Numbered from the stretch's first letter, positions 45,531 through 59,002 are shown. The stretch is 64,000 bases of DNA from Paralichthys olivaceus (GCF_024713975.1 NC_091116.1:10446986-10510985); one strand, 5' to 3'. Program-made: numbers and translations. The notes: a model not told the origin generated them from the letters alone.

Positions 45531-48182
45531 TTGTACTGTGCCTTGCTGTTATTCGAAATTATTAAAAGTTTAAAAAATACCAATTAAATTGACAATAAAC
45601 TAATTTATAAAGTATAAATAAAAAATATAAAATATATGCATGATTAAAAATCCATTCGAAATTAAACATAATTAATATGAAATATTTAAAAACAACGTTT
45701 ATTGGAAAAGAATACATTCAACATTTGCATTTAAATAGAATAAAAACAAGTAGTTATTAGAAATAAAAAAATCTTAAATATGAAAATAAATACGATATTT
45801 TTATCTGTCGTATGCTGCAAGAAAAAAGACTACTCATCTTTTAAATCTTATTATTTTACACAGTTATATCTATTTCATCTTTTCTCTTTAAACTTCTTTT
45901 AAAATCTTTATCCTTTTTATTTATTTTTCCTCTGTTAATCTTTCTCCCTCTTTTATTCTAGCTTTCTAATCTATTTCCTTTAATTTTGTCTCTGTGTTTC
46001 AGCACCTTGAATCTACCTCAGTGTATGAAACATGATTTTCTTCCAGTCATCACAGCATTCAAAAATATTCTTTATTTATTTATCGATTGATTTTTGTAAA
46101 TTCTTCTTTTTGTTCACTGATGTAGCTGAAGTTGCTGTTGCAGATTGCTGCCGGCAGGTGCCAGTGTTGCCCTGTAACAATGCTGAACTCCCTTTGTGAG
46201 CTCTGTTTTTTTTGTGGTTTCTTTTATTCTTTTGATGAATGGAAAACCTGTTTGATGGAGCTTTTATGGAGAAACACATTATTAAAGACTAACAGTGATT
46301 ATTCCTGACAGACTGCATCAACTGTGAATCATGACAGTGGAATATTTTCCAACACAAATTAGGGAAATTAGGAATTTAGGACGTGCATTAGTCATTTTGC
46401 AAATAGATTCTTGTTTATTGATGAAACAAAGTAAGTGTGAGGCTCTGCAGTGCATGAATACATCATCAGCTCTGGGTTTTTGAGATGAAGCTGCAGATAA
46501 AACCAGCCCAGAGCAGCCACAGGTGTCAAAACACAGACAAATCTCACATGGGTGTGATATAGGAAGGCACCGGTAATGGCACATATATCTGGCAAACAGG
46601 TTTAAAGCCTGACGAGGTGGAAAATCCTGTTCTCTTTCTTCCTCTGCGTGGACATTTCTGCAACATTGTGGATTTATCAGCCCCTGAAAGCTGAAGGCCC
46701 CGGCGCCGGAGATAAGCAGGAAGGAGGGATCATGTATGGATGATGTGGCGGGATACGCGTGCACGTGGACGAGGGAAAACGACTCTCCGGGGATTGAAAA
46801 ACCAGGAGGATGGAATCGGAGAGAAAAACAGGATTCCGTGCTCGTATGTATGAGGCGAAACCAAAATAGAGGTGCTGACAGCTTCCTCCGTCCAGACCCG
46901 GTGGGAGCGTTTATCCAGTTTTGCTTTGTGAGATAAGAGCGGGGGATTTATTTATTCAGGTTGATAGCTCCGGTGCACTTTGAATGATAAAGACGTGTGT
47001 TTGTATGCGGCGTTCATCCTCTTTCGGCACGCCAGTCAGGATTAAAGGTCGCGGTCTGTAGGACGAATATGTGTACGTTAGGAGGTGTGTGTGTCTGGGG
47101 CCTCTCGTGATCCCTTTGTCTGCGTCCTTGTTCTACGTCCGCACCTGAGAGCCGTGATCAAACATCGTTCAGCACATTCCCATTAAAGCCTGTGAAAAAC
47201 ATCAGAGTCCACATCAAACGCGAAGGCCAGAATATTTTCAATCCATTGTCTGCGGAGGAAGAAAAAACCCACATCTGAGGCGGGAATAAACGGAAAGCGG
47301 GAGGCCTTTTGTTGTGGTTATCCTCCTGGTGGTTGAAAGGAAGGTGTTGGGTTGGATGTGTTGTTATTTCAGTCAGGAGCAGACATCTGTTCTGCAGAGA
47401 GTCACATCCGTGCTCACTTCCCTGGTGCAGATGCTTCCCGGCGTGGCGATTTATTTGTCTCGTGTGGTGGGCGCTTGGGCCGGGGAGCAGTACGGCACAG
47501 CACTGTTGGCTCAGCTGACGAGGAGGCCTCCGACCAACGCTTTGTTTTGTCGGTTTGGCTCGTGTGCGACACATCTACATATGGTCGAAAGGAATTTTGG
47601 AGCAACTTCAGTAATTGAATCCTTCCTTCGCTCCCTATAGCTGAGAGACGTCGTCCAGAAGTAGAACACGGAATGAATCATAAATATGAATTAAAGCCGG
47701 CGGTACTCATTATGACACATCAGTGTAGTTTCCAGACACAACCACAGCGGAGGTGAGCAGATGTCGAGCGTGATAAGAGCAGAGTCGCCGTCGTTTCTTG
47801 AAATCCACTCAGACCAGTCGCAGGCTGAAACTTGATGTTTGTCTATTTGAAGTGTTGCAGCTGCTTAGAACACACAGAGGGAGAGAACGCTCGTGTAGCT
47901 TCTTCTACTGTTGTGTTTTTCGATTTCACGGTTGTGATGTGGCTTTTGCAGAAATATAGCGGTTACTGGTCTGCGGCTATTTTTTATATGAGAACCCTCG
48001 AAACCTTTAAATCATTGCTAACACACTTCATATTTATAATGTTGAACATTTAATTGCTTTTTGTATTTTTATTCATTCTCTGTTTTCATATATATATATG
48101 AAGTAGTATCACTTATATTCAACCATTCATCACAAACTTTGAATCCATCTGTGTGTATGCCTGTCTTATTCTTTTACACCCT

Positions 48183-48215
<33 letters not shown>

Positions 48216-48523
48216 AGACGCAGTAAAATAAAACAGACAGGCGTCCGTCACACAGGCAGGAAAGAGTCTGGGCTTTGACCTTCAGTCTCTTCCTGTTGTA
48301 ACAGACACTGGGGTGCGTCCCCAGAGGAGGAGAGAGGAAAAGCAGTGGCCTGACCCTCACAGCCACACCCTCTCACCCCCACACTGCAACCCCGCCTCCA
48401 CACATCCCTGATGGGGGGGCCCGTCACGCTCCCTCTGATCTCCACTGTTTTCCAGTTGATGCTATTGTGAGATTTGTTTTTTCATCTAGGTTCAGAGGCT
48501 CTCGTGGGGCCACCTATGGAGCT

Positions 48524-48565
<42 letters not shown>

Positions 48566-49929
48566 ACTGAGTAAAAGAAGAATAAACAGATTAATGTGGC
48601 AAAGTATTATTCACATGCCAAGTTTATCCTTATGATTTAAATATATTATTATTATTATTGTGTGTTATGTAATGCAACTGAAAAACAAAGGGACACAACC
48701 ATTTAGAAACTAGACTCCACCAAGACCCAAAAGTCTGGTTAGGTTCTTAATTCTTTATTTTCTAAAATAAAAATCCATTCATCATTATTTTGAGTTTGAA
48801 ACACGTGCAAATAAAAGCTAAAAAGATTTAACTGTTGACTTTTTAACTTGCTTCTAATTTGATTTCGATGTCACACGTGGATATAATATAAAAGTGGTTG
48901 AAAACAACATAGAAACGGACTGATCGTCTGACGAGCAGATCCACAGGCAGCCATGTCGGACTGAAACCCAGCAGACGATCCCACTGATCCCAGAAACAGC
49001 CCCGTCCCTGTCACTCCTCAGTCTATTATCTCGCCTGCATAGAGCCCTCAGCAGCACAACTCCACTTCCTCCCTGTGAAAGACGCACGTGGCCTCCTCGA
49101 TAAGATCAATAAACCAAGCCTCTTTTAACTTCTCCAGCCGCACAATTCCAACGTCTACTTTAGCCGATAAGGTTGTTGGGGGCGGGGGACCTCAGAGACA
49201 CACACTCGTCCCTTTGTGCCCCGATAAAGGAGACCGGTGGATGCATGTAATCAGCATATTATTGATAGTCTTAATGAGAAAGGCTCTGAGTCACTGAAGC
49301 CATTAGCCAGGATAAAAGAGGCTTAATTGTTTTGTGTGCACGTGTGTGTGTGCACGTGTGTTACGCCGTGCACGGGCTAAGACCAGGCTAATTAAATCCA
49401 TTGCCTTTGCTGGCAACTTTTTTTCCTCTCTATTAATTAAGAGGGTTAATTAAGGGCCTGGACGCAGGTCGTGTGCACGTTCGAGTGCACGTGCGCGCCC
49501 AGATGTGCTATTGCATCTGTATTACAGCAACAGAATGAGCATAAATGGAACGGCCTGCCATATTTATTTGGATTCAAAGGAAGGAATATCTGAAGGCTGA
49601 TAGTATCTGGAGTAAATGATCGAGCTGTCTGAGTTGAGTTTCACAGACTGGGAGTAATAACACAGAAAGACAGAGGAAGGAAACAAAAGGCTCAGTTGAA
49701 AGTGACGGCACACATGTTGTGGTTTCTTGTCGAAGGCATCAACCAACGGTCTGGTGTTAACACCAACCTCTGTCATCACGAGTGGACGTACACAGCGTAG
49801 CGTTGGCGTGGAACAATATTCCCCAGCACGCTCCATCTACGGCAGTAATATTGTTAAGGCTGCCAGACATGAGAGGACTCTCCCTGCCTGCTCGCCCGCC
49901 ACTGGACACACACCATTACTTTTGATGGG

Positions 49930-49961
<32 letters not shown>

Positions 49962-50179
49962 CCTCGGGGTCGAGGAACAAATGGCTGATTCAGGACCTGC
50001 TGCTGTTTTGCTTATCACCTTGGGCTCCGTTAGACATCTGTGGGCGGGCAACCATATCCAGTGTGATGATGATGATGATGATGATTCTCTGTGGTCAGAA
50101 CAAGACTTTTACACCTTTTACACTCCTTGTAAAGCTGCAGGCAAGCGTTGTACTGTATGTAGGAAAAAAACACACTTGA

Positions 50180-50545
50180 GGAAATGTGGCTCGGTCCTTT
50201 GAAATGAAAGCATATTTCACTTTTTGATATTTTTACTTATTTCAGGTCATTGTGCTGTTGCTTAATGTTCGGATACAGTCTCACCAGAGGTCGAGGGTCA
50301 CCGTACGACCTATGAGATGTAATCAGTTTATTCTTGGGACCAAGTGACAACTGGTCAAAAGTTCCCTGAAGGCAGTTTTTATGTGCAAGAGGCCAAAAAC
50401 ATGATTTGTGAGGCCACATTGACCTTGGGAGTCTAAGTGAACATTTAATACCAAATTTGAAAACATCCTCTTCTTCAGATAACCTGTTCTTGAGGCAATA
50501 AAACATTTTGTGTCAAAGGCCTCTTCTACACAACTGAGGATATTT
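50180..50545. repeat. Dispersed repeat, copy 1
   Basis: AAATGTGGCTCGGTCCTTTG to TCAAAGGCCTCTTCTACACAA; about 340 bp repeated at 51880-52272. Confidence 0.8.
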
Positions 50546-50734
50546 TTTAAACATTTTTTCCTCTCTGTCCACACGATCTAATATATCAAAATATATTAAA
50601 ACATCTCCGTCCAGAAGAGAACACCAAAACGACTACAAAAGCTCAAACAAGCACGCAGGGCCACTAGGTGGGGATAAAGTCTACACCAGCGATTTGTTTT
50701 GCAAAATATCCGTATTCATGTGGACAGGGTGAAA

Positions 50735-50870
50735 GTGAACTCTGACCTTTAGCCACCAAAATGTAATCAGTCCATCCGTCAGTCTAACTGAACTTCAGAA
50801 CCAAATTTGAGGAGAGTCCCCCAAAGCGTTCTTGAGATATCACGTTCATAAGAATGTTAAAGACAGAACA
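50735..50870. repeat. Common teleost repeat fragment
   Basis: TGACCTTTAGCCACCAAAAT, GTAATCAGTCCATCC, CAAATTTGA and CGTTCTTGAGATATCACGTTC form a pattern seen very widely in teleost genomes (unclassified dispersed repeat). Confidence 0.6.
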
Positions 50871-51879
50871 GGCATAAAAAGTATATAAGAACAGTAAATA
50901 TTTGCACATGCATTGTGACAAATCATTTTTGCTCCCCTCCCTTTTCTTTTCCTCTGTTCCGTCTCCTCTCTTTAAAAACCACAATCATCTTCTTTCCCAC
51001 CATTCTTTCCAGGGGGAGACTCGCCGTGTGAGTGTCCATCACTGTGCACGCATGTCGCAGTCGTGTGTTCTGCCGGTGCATCATTAGATATGGCTTTTTA
51101 TTATCCTCTGGAGATGTGGGGAGGAGGGGGGTGCGTACAGCAACACTCTGGTAGTAAACTAGCGAGGCCGTCAGCCCCCCCACACATGGGAACAAACACC
51201 CCATTAAAGCGAGGCCCCTCACATATTACTGTAATAAAAGGACCCGCTCTCGCCTTTTACAGGCTTTTTAATTATGTCTATTCGTCTTCCCGGGCTCGTG
51301 AGCAACAGTTCACGACGAGCCCCATTTCACCAGCGCTCTGCCGCAAAACCTGGAGGGGGGGGGATTTCAGGGAGGCGGCGAGAATGGCCCGCAGCTAAAA
51401 TATGACTGTCGTTACCAGTATGGTGCTTTATGTTTAACCTCGCAGCGTGGAGCTAACGGCACTGCTTCTCTCTCTTTTTACCTCTGAGGGTTTGCTTTGT
51501 TTTACATGTGGATTCATATAAAGATAGTAGTAGTAATGGCGAGAGCCGGACTGTAGCTGCAGGCTCCCCAAAAAATTAACCGTTTAAATCATCCGTGCAT
51601 GAATTCAGCGTGGAGGACACACTGGGTCAGCTCGTACCTTACACACTCGCCTTCCTTGTCAGGGTTGTGCACAATTCTTTCATATTTAATCTTCTTTATA
51701 CATCCCTGTGTATTTTGGAAACCAGATTTAATAAGTTTTTTCCCTCATGCATCAGCACACAGCTAAATACCAGATATTAAAGAATGCTGCAGATAAATAT
51801 ACATTTTATGGCCTGGTCATTTCCTGCAAGGTTGACCACCCTCTACTTGTGATAACATTTTATTGCCATTTATTGCCAG

Positions 51880-52272
51880 AAATGTGGCTCGGTCCTTTGA
51901 AATGAAAGCAGATTTCATTTTTGCTTATTTCAGGTCATTGTGCTGTGACTTAATGTTCTGATACAGTCTCACAGCTCTTATCAACCCTGGATCCAGCTGC
52001 AGGAGGAAGTTGTGGCCCTGGGCTCGTATGCCTTGGCAAACCAGAGGTCGAGGGTCACCGTACGACCTCTGCAATGTAATCAGTTTATTCTTGGGACAGA
52101 GTGACAACTGGTCAAAAGTTCCCCGAAGGCAGATTTTATGTGCAAGAGGCCAAAAACATGATTTGTGAGGCCACATTGACCTGGGGAGTCTAAGTGAACA
52201 TTTACAGCAATACCAAATTTGAAAGGATCCTCTTCTTCAGATAACGTTTTGTGTCAAAGGCCTTGTCTACAC
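51880..52272. repeat. Dispersed repeat, copy 2
   Basis: Same element as 50180-50545, with a ~65-bp extra block (51974-52040) absent from copy 1. Confidence 0.8.
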
Positions 52273-52875
52273 AACTTATTGCCATTTAAATCAGGTAGAA
52301 GAATCCAAACAGTGAAACATAACAATCATTGAGAAGAAGAAACAGGTCCTGAAGGAGAAGGACACCCGAGAGATAAGCTTTCCCATTTCGAAGGCTCCCT
52401 CAAATGCATCTTCCTATCCCCGAGAAACAAAAGCTCCAACAGGTGGATCCTTCCTAGCACAACCTATCCCAGGAATGATTGCGCTATTGTGAGGAAGCGT
52501 TTTTCAAAGAAGTAATGGCGCCGGTAATGGAGACGTCCAATGTTTGAGTATCAGGCTTTAAATCAACAGAACAGCACAAATAAAATAAAAAACAGGGGGC
52601 ATTACAGCGATAAGACGAGGACTAAAGTCAGGGATATCTGTCCGGCACAGCGGGTCTACTGACTGGAATTTATTTATATGAGTTTAAGCATTTTTAATCA
52701 TCGTAAACAGAAATAAAAAATGCTATATAAGAACTGACTGTAGATCCGACCAAATAAAGACAATGGCTGCAGTAATTCAACAAAGTGTTTGGAATGGAGA
52801 CTTGAGACGGTTGATTTCAGTCTTTACCTCTGCACGACACAGAAATAAAAGACAAACGTGGGTTTGTATAAAGGT

Positions 52876-52881
52876 TTTATT
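52876..52881 (-). terminator. Poly(A) signal of the ZP3-like gene
   Basis: AATAAA on the minus strand begins only 8 bp after the TGA stop, so the 3' UTR is about 20-30 nt at most. Very short 3' UTRs are a known trait of fish egg-envelope genes. Confidence 0.8.
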
Positions 52882-52889
52882 CTCTTAGA

Positions 52890-55800
52890 TCAGGTACTGA
52901 CATCGTATCCATTGAGCTTGTGTAGTCTGCTCACAGTGACGGCTCCCATGAGAACTAGCAGCACCACGGCCAGCGCCGCACCAACTCCACACAGCAGGTC
53001 TATCGACGGGTGAGAGGCTGAGGAGCAGGAGACGAACGTTATAGGTTCCAGATACAGTTTGTTAAAATGACAAAAGTGTGAGCGTAGAAAAACAGACGTT
53101 ACATATTGTCGTATCTGTCTGAGTAACTTCCTGCGTGTGGAGCAGAGGGAGCGGCTCTGGAGGAAGCTCGGACACCTCTTCTAGGACGTTCTCCTCCAGC
53201 AGGATGGGGCCTAGAGAGGCCGACCCCTCCCACTGCAGCTCCGGAGGAAGACCTTGGGAAGAAGAAGACGATGGAGGAGAGACAGAAACATCTATTGTGT
53301 GTGCATTAACCAGCTGAGTCAACCATTCACGACATGACTGATTGGTCAGACCATTAAAGGGATGAGCGCAAAAATCAAATCCTCCAAAGACGCATAAACG
53401 GCGTGCGTGCCAAATGAAAGCAGGGGAGCTTGTCTAAACATGGGCGGAACCTCTGCTCCTCTATTTGTCTGTGGGTGATTATATTTTACTTGCAAGAAAT
53501 CACTTGGGTTAGGGTTAGTGTAATGTTGCGATTCTTCAATCATACCAGTGTCCACCACGAGGCTTCTTCTCCATCTCTGCTTGTCGCAGCTGCTTTCACA
53601 GCAGCCACACACCTCATTGTCCCCACCTGACGCCACCCATCTGTCCGGAGACAAGGTGGTGAATTAAGGACAAGAGCACGGATACAGTGTTGAGAATCAT
53701 CCAAATAAGAAATGAAGGGATAACTCAGTGATTTTTGAAAACTGGCCTTGTTTTCCAATCTTTTCGGGGTTGTCGAAGCCGCCAGACAAGAAGAAGTGTG
53801 AAAGGTTCTATATCAAATGATCCCAGATCCATTTATGGGGACTAACCTGTTGGCCTCAGTGAGGAATGAACACGCTTTGTGCTGCGAGTCGATGGGAACA
53901 GAGACCGTCGTCACTTTCATATGACATGTGATGTAGAGCTACGAAGATACACACATTCAAAAATGGATTGCAACAACTGAAAACACTGCACAGGCTGCAT
54001 ATTCTTGCATTTTTTTCAGAACTATCTAAAAATACTGGATTCTCTATTTCCTTCCTGAAGTATCCACACATAACAGAAGAAAAAGAAGGTTAAAGAAACA
54101 CCTCGACTGCTGTAAAACACACATTTCTACAGTTACCAGATGGCTCAGACAAGAAAGTAAAAGAAAATCTGCCTGAACAGTCAAGCGTCTGACAACATGA
54201 TACACGATCGGTCGTATAAAAACACTCCTCGGACGAGCTGCACTCACCGAGCTGCTGTGATTTTGCTGGAACCTGAAGGCTTTGAGCAGAAAGTGAAGTT
54301 TATCCTGCCGGCTTCTTTGCATGAAGTAAGACTTGGCTCCTGTCAGCTTAGCATCAGTTAGACACCTTATATGGCAAAAATATTCACAAACACAGCACCA
54401 GCCACTCATTCTCTCACTGGTACAGAATGATATGCAACTGTTTTAAACATAAATCTCAATTATCACGACAAGCTGGCTATTTTAGGCCGATGCATAAACT
54501 TGTTTCTGTCCAGCGTCTCACCCGTGGTTGCTGATGAAGGGGTATCTGGGTTGGGAGAAGGGATCGGGCTCTGCCGTGGCCACACAGCTGTCCACAAAGA
54601 CCCTCAGGGGAACGTGGTGACCCTGCAGGACGGCCGCTTCGATGTGCATGACGTCACTCAGGAAGAAAACGCTGGATGGCCCCTGCGACTGCCAGTCCTC
54701 TAATCGAATACAGAAGAGGGACAAAATATAAGTGGAAAAGTAATGCTGGGGCCTTCAATCGGATTAGATGAAACTCAAATGATGCCCATGGGGGAGAGAG
54801 GGTCAGAGCAGCAGCGGAGGAAAGGATAGGTACTGGAACAATAAGAGGAAAGTACTTTAAAGAGAGGGCAACAAATGAATTAGATGATGACGAACCTTGA
54901 TAAGAAACACAGATGAGGCTCTGTGCCTGCAAAACCTCATTTAAAACTTTCATAATTCCCTTCATAACTTCATACAGGCCATGCAAATATCACAATCAGT
55001 ACATTCTAGGGTTCTGTTAGGCTGATATCTTATTATTAGGAAACATAACTAGCTCTTTTTTGATTGCATTGTCGTCCGTGCAGCCTACAAGGGATGCAAT
55101 TTAATGCTACATCAACACAAGAGTTTTAGAGACGCTGAAACAGGAAGAAAACCACTGGCATTAACCTCGGCTATACAGAACGCAACATATATAATTAATA
55201 TTTATGACAAGCGTTGCTGATGTTGTTGTCTTCGCAGTTAAATACTATAGATACAACTGTTATTCAAGGTCTTACTCAGGCTTGTTAGTGCGAACACAGA
55301 TTAAACAAATACGGTGCCAAAACACTTGTGTGGACAGAGTTAGATTCAGTTTGAAAACACTACACACCAAAGTTTCACTCCTGTTTATTGAGTCACTGCT
55401 CAGCGTCTTCAGGCAGTCACGCCGACGTCTCCAAGACCCAGAGTGATTGCAATTAACACCCTTCGCTGGTGAAATTAGTCAAACCGCCTGCCGCAAATTA
55501 AAGTTTGTGCATCTGAGTTTGTTACCCCCCCCCCGTTCCCACCTGTCATGAGACGCAGGGAGAAGTGGTGCCGCTGCTCCGCGAGCACGTCAGAGGAGAA
55601 CTGCGTCCAGATGGGCCTCATGGCGTTGCTGCTCACGTAATGCCTCCTGTGAGGAAGAAGATGCATCTCACTCACAAAAGGTTTCTGCAGGGTTTCAGGC
55701 CTTTTGATGGGAAACAGCACATGGCCTCTATAATTTCATTTACCTGGCGAGGAGGAAAATGAGGCTTTACCTTCGATAGTGGCATTCAATTCCCACCTCA

Positions 55801-57035
55801 GCAGGGTTGGTCTTCAGAATGAAGGTGTCGCCTATGGGTGTCGGAGAGTAGATGAGGGAGAAGGAGTAGACAAGGGCTCCTTCAGTCATCTAAGAGAGAG
55901 CAGAGAACAGTTACAGCCACTTCATACACAGGAGGGGAACAGGGAGGCTGGGAGTCAAGACTTTTGTAATTATTATTTACAATATTTACGCGCACCTTCA
56001 ACGTGCTGCCACAGCCTTGTAGTTCTGTGTGGAACTGCAGGACGTGGTCAGCGGTGTCGACTCCGGCGCAGCCTCCTAATGTCAGATCGCTCGCTCGGAT
56101 CTGCCGACCATTTCCTTTGAGATCAAAGAGGGAAAGCACGGTTTAAATGGATACCATTACCTGAGGCCCCAGTCAATAACACTCAGCAAGTGGGGGTTCA
56201 GCTACAGGACAAATAAAAAAAAAAGGTTACTTAATGTATCGCTGTAAAGTCAGCGTTCGAGTACCAAGAATTCTCGGATTGGAGGAATAAGAGGAAACAC
56301 AGTATCGACCGCTCCAGTCAATAGTCTGTGCAATTTTCAGTAATAAGCACAGTGTCGTGCCGCTCCTTTTAATTTTCCAAACCAGGCCTCTAACTCTTTT
56401 TCTTTAAACATCAGAGCAGGAGGCAAATTAAATGCACCTCAGTGAAAAAGAAAAACAGAGAACATGTGATCAATTCAAGCTGTTTGCCCTTACTCACCCA
56501 AGAAGTTCTTCTTGACCTCCACGGTGACCTCTGTTTCTCCGCAGCGCACCACCACACTCTCTGCAGCCACCGGCACCCGCTGCTCCGCCTTCAGCGGCAC
56601 CTACGAAATTGTTCACATTCGTTTACACTGAGCCCATTTGCAGCGTGGATTGAGTTAATGTGTAGAAATGTGTACTTTTGATTCCTGCTTGGGACGTGGG
56701 TTCAGGTCTGGGCCTTGAAACGGCAGTTTTAACAACTCTGGAGCTGTTTCCTGCTCTCGGGCCTGCGTCTGCTCCACAAGAGGCCCGGTGGGTTTCTGCT
56801 TCCTGAGCTGGTAGCTCCTGAGCCGGTATGTGACGGGAGAACGCTCCGGCTCGCTCCCCGACCCGTTAGGCTGGTGATCTATCGTCTGCAGTGACCTCGC
56901 TGTCATTTGTGGGATTTGGCTCACTGAGGGAGTCTCGTTGGTGCTGACGTTGAGCCGGCTGTGCGAGGACACGCCAAGGTCTCCACATTTGAAGAGAAGC
57001 ACAAACCCCAGCAACACTGCTTCTCCGGGCCCCAT
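52890..57035 (-). CDS. ZP3-type zona pellucida / egg-envelope glycoprotein (11 exons, 521 aa)
   Basis: Structural glycoprotein of the egg coat. Exons in coding order: 57035-56676, 56600-56498, 56114-55996, 55889-55771, 55646-55543, 54699-54522, 54365-54248, 53938-53847, 53640-53546, 53252-53103, 53017-52890. The frame is continuous (1566 nt with TGA) and all junctions are GT-AG. Signal peptide ~1-22, then a poorly conserved Pro/Gln-rich spacer to ~120. ZP domain ~128-420 with the four ZP-N cysteines (VRCGE, GGCAG, QGCGS, IECHY) and eight ZP-C cysteines including CGCCESSC: the 12-Cys ZP3 pattern. RRRHYVSSNAMRP is typical of ZP3. RWRR at 420-423 is the furin-type release site. Membrane helix ~487-508 and a short tail. 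Start chosen at ATG 57035; an in-frame GTG precedes it. Exon 1 uses a weak donor (GTACAC). The exact teleost zp3 paralogue is not determined. Confidence 0.92.
53506..53518. repeat. Two-unit telomere-like repeat
   Basis: GGGTTAGGGTTAG in intron 9 of the ZP3-like gene, about 30 bp past the donor. Possibly chance. Confidence 0.45.
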
Positions 57036-57160
57036 CACAACTCGTGACCTGAGTTTTTGGTGCTTACAGGGAGAAGTGCTGCTTCTTTCTTCTGACTAAA
57101 GGAGTGAGCAGGCACCTGGCTGAGCCTCCGCCCACAGCTAATGACTCAATTGGACTCCAG
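57036..57160 (-). promoter_or_regulatory. ZP3-like promoter with E-boxes
   Basis: Two CANNTG E-boxes lie upstream of the ATG: CAGGTG (plus-strand CACCTG 57113-57118, ~80 bp upstream) and CAATTG (57147-57152). FIGLA activates vertebrate ZP genes through a proximal E-box, so the first is a good candidate. No clear TATA box. Confidence 0.45.
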
Positions 57161-58971
57161 CCTGAAGGATTCCATCTTTGAAACTTACCTCTCTTCCTTT
57201 CCCACTTAACACAACTGAAGGTGAGACGTTTACTATTTCACCATATTTAACTCAGCAATGTCTAGGAAATAACTCAATTCAAGCACTTTGATCTAAACAT
57301 AAACAAGCAAGGAATTATAAGAAAAAGTTGTTGAATAAATAAAACAGGATTAAAACACGAGGTTAAAACAAAACCAAACAGCCATCAGATAAAAAGGTCA
57401 AATTAGGAGAAGGCTATGGTACAAAGATGTTTTCTTATGCACAATTTGTTCCTATTAGAGTATCATCTATAAAAAAAAAAACCTGCAGAGTTACTGGGCC
57501 TTTTTAAAAATTAAAATAGATGATATAAACAATACAATTCCTTCAGATCTGGAGCTGAGGTGAAGTCAAATCCTGTCAAAACAAAATCAAATCTATCCAA
57601 CACAAAGTTGGTTTTGTTCTTTTAGGAAAATAAAGTTTAAGCTTTAAATTCTTGTGGAGATCCAAGGGTTTAAAAAAATATAATTTCTGTGAGAGCGACT
57701 TTTGAAAAGTGCATAAAAATGATGCATTACAGATCTGGAATATCTAAATCTAAGGTCAGCCATAAATCTTGGCTGTTTCACCCAACAGCATGATTCACTG
57801 TACTTTCAGTGCCAGAACAAGCACATTTGGAAAGTGTCATACAGTCTAGAGCACTTCTTTCTACATGTAGTTGAGTTTTATTTGGCGAAATGAAGAGATT
57901 AAGAGGTTAAACAGGCCTCACACACTCCTGAGTGCTGTCATAACTGAAGGCCTCAGCAGTGCCAGATTTATGGAATGAGAAAACAGTGCGTTTTGATTGA
58001 CACGCGTGCTGGCAGAGGTTCAAGACACGCCCCCCCCCCCCCCCCCGCTTCCTGTCCGTGGTGGTGACTTTTGTGAAGCGTCGCAGGAGATGTCCATAAA
58101 TCTCAGTTTTACGAGCAGCTCTGCCGAACCCTGCAGACCTGTCCACCATGTGGCCTTGACACCGAAGACCGAGCGGCTTTGCAAACCCCCCGAGGGTGTT
58201 GATGGATTCGCCTCATGAGGGCAGTGAACGCCATTCACTCTCCGACCCGGACCAGTTTCTGTTTATAAAAGTCTTTTCTCATTACCATCACGGCAAGTGG
58301 AGATTTAGCAGACGGCAGCATTTGACTTTTAAATTGTTCAAGAACGTTGTTTCTCTCTTTCCATTGTTTCACTGTAAAAAAGTTGTTTCACAGAAATGTA
58401 GTGTGTTATTTAAAAAACGTTTTATAGTTTACTTGAGAGAAAGTCGTTTCACATGAATTTACTTTATAATTTTACAGTTTTTTAATTATAAATACCATTA
58501 AAACTTTTAATACTTTAAAATTACTTTAATTTAAAATATTAACCATAAAATGAAAGTTGTAATCCATAAATTTATGACAGAGATTTATGAAATTATAGAT
58601 TTCCTTTAACAAGATTATTCAATTGCTTAATGGTCTTGAATCTTAATGACATAACCATCTATTATTCAATGTATAGACAATTAAATAAACCCTAAAACAT
58701 AAAAACAAACATGCTCGTGGAAGTTTTTCCGGTAAGAACATCTGTTTAAGACCAATAATAAGATTTCACTGAGAAAAACTCTGAACGCTAAATGAGTTTA
58801 AATCACTTCCCCCTGATGCAGACGCTCTAATACAGACTGTGAGCTACAGGAATACATTACGGCTCTTCCTCTGTGTCTGGATCTCCCTGCAGACTCCCCC
58901 AGCAGAGGGGCTGCCATTGTCAGGAAGAGGCTTTTATCTTCTGCTGATCAGCTGCAAAACAAAGAGAGGAG

Positions 58972-59002
<31 letters not shown>

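Larger units (their letters stand above)
44780..52860. other. Gene-poor intergenic region
   Basis: Eight kilobases with no gene that I recognise on either strand. It holds CA/GT microsatellites (48186-48213, 48527-48562, 49930-49960), a GAT triplet run (50065-50083), dispersed repeats and very AT-rich DNA at 45540-46090. Confidence 0.7.

Noticed and set aside
46318-46764. 148-aa minus-strand frame
   Set aside because: No domain recognised, no splice-site pattern, and unremarkable composition; likely chance.
29896-52860. Expected atp5pf and gabpa after jam2
   Set aside because: None of the conserved blocks of either protein could be found in any frame.
53062-53322. 86-aa free-standing minus-strand ORF
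   Set aside because: Its central part is exon 10 of the ZP3-like gene; the ends read into introns.
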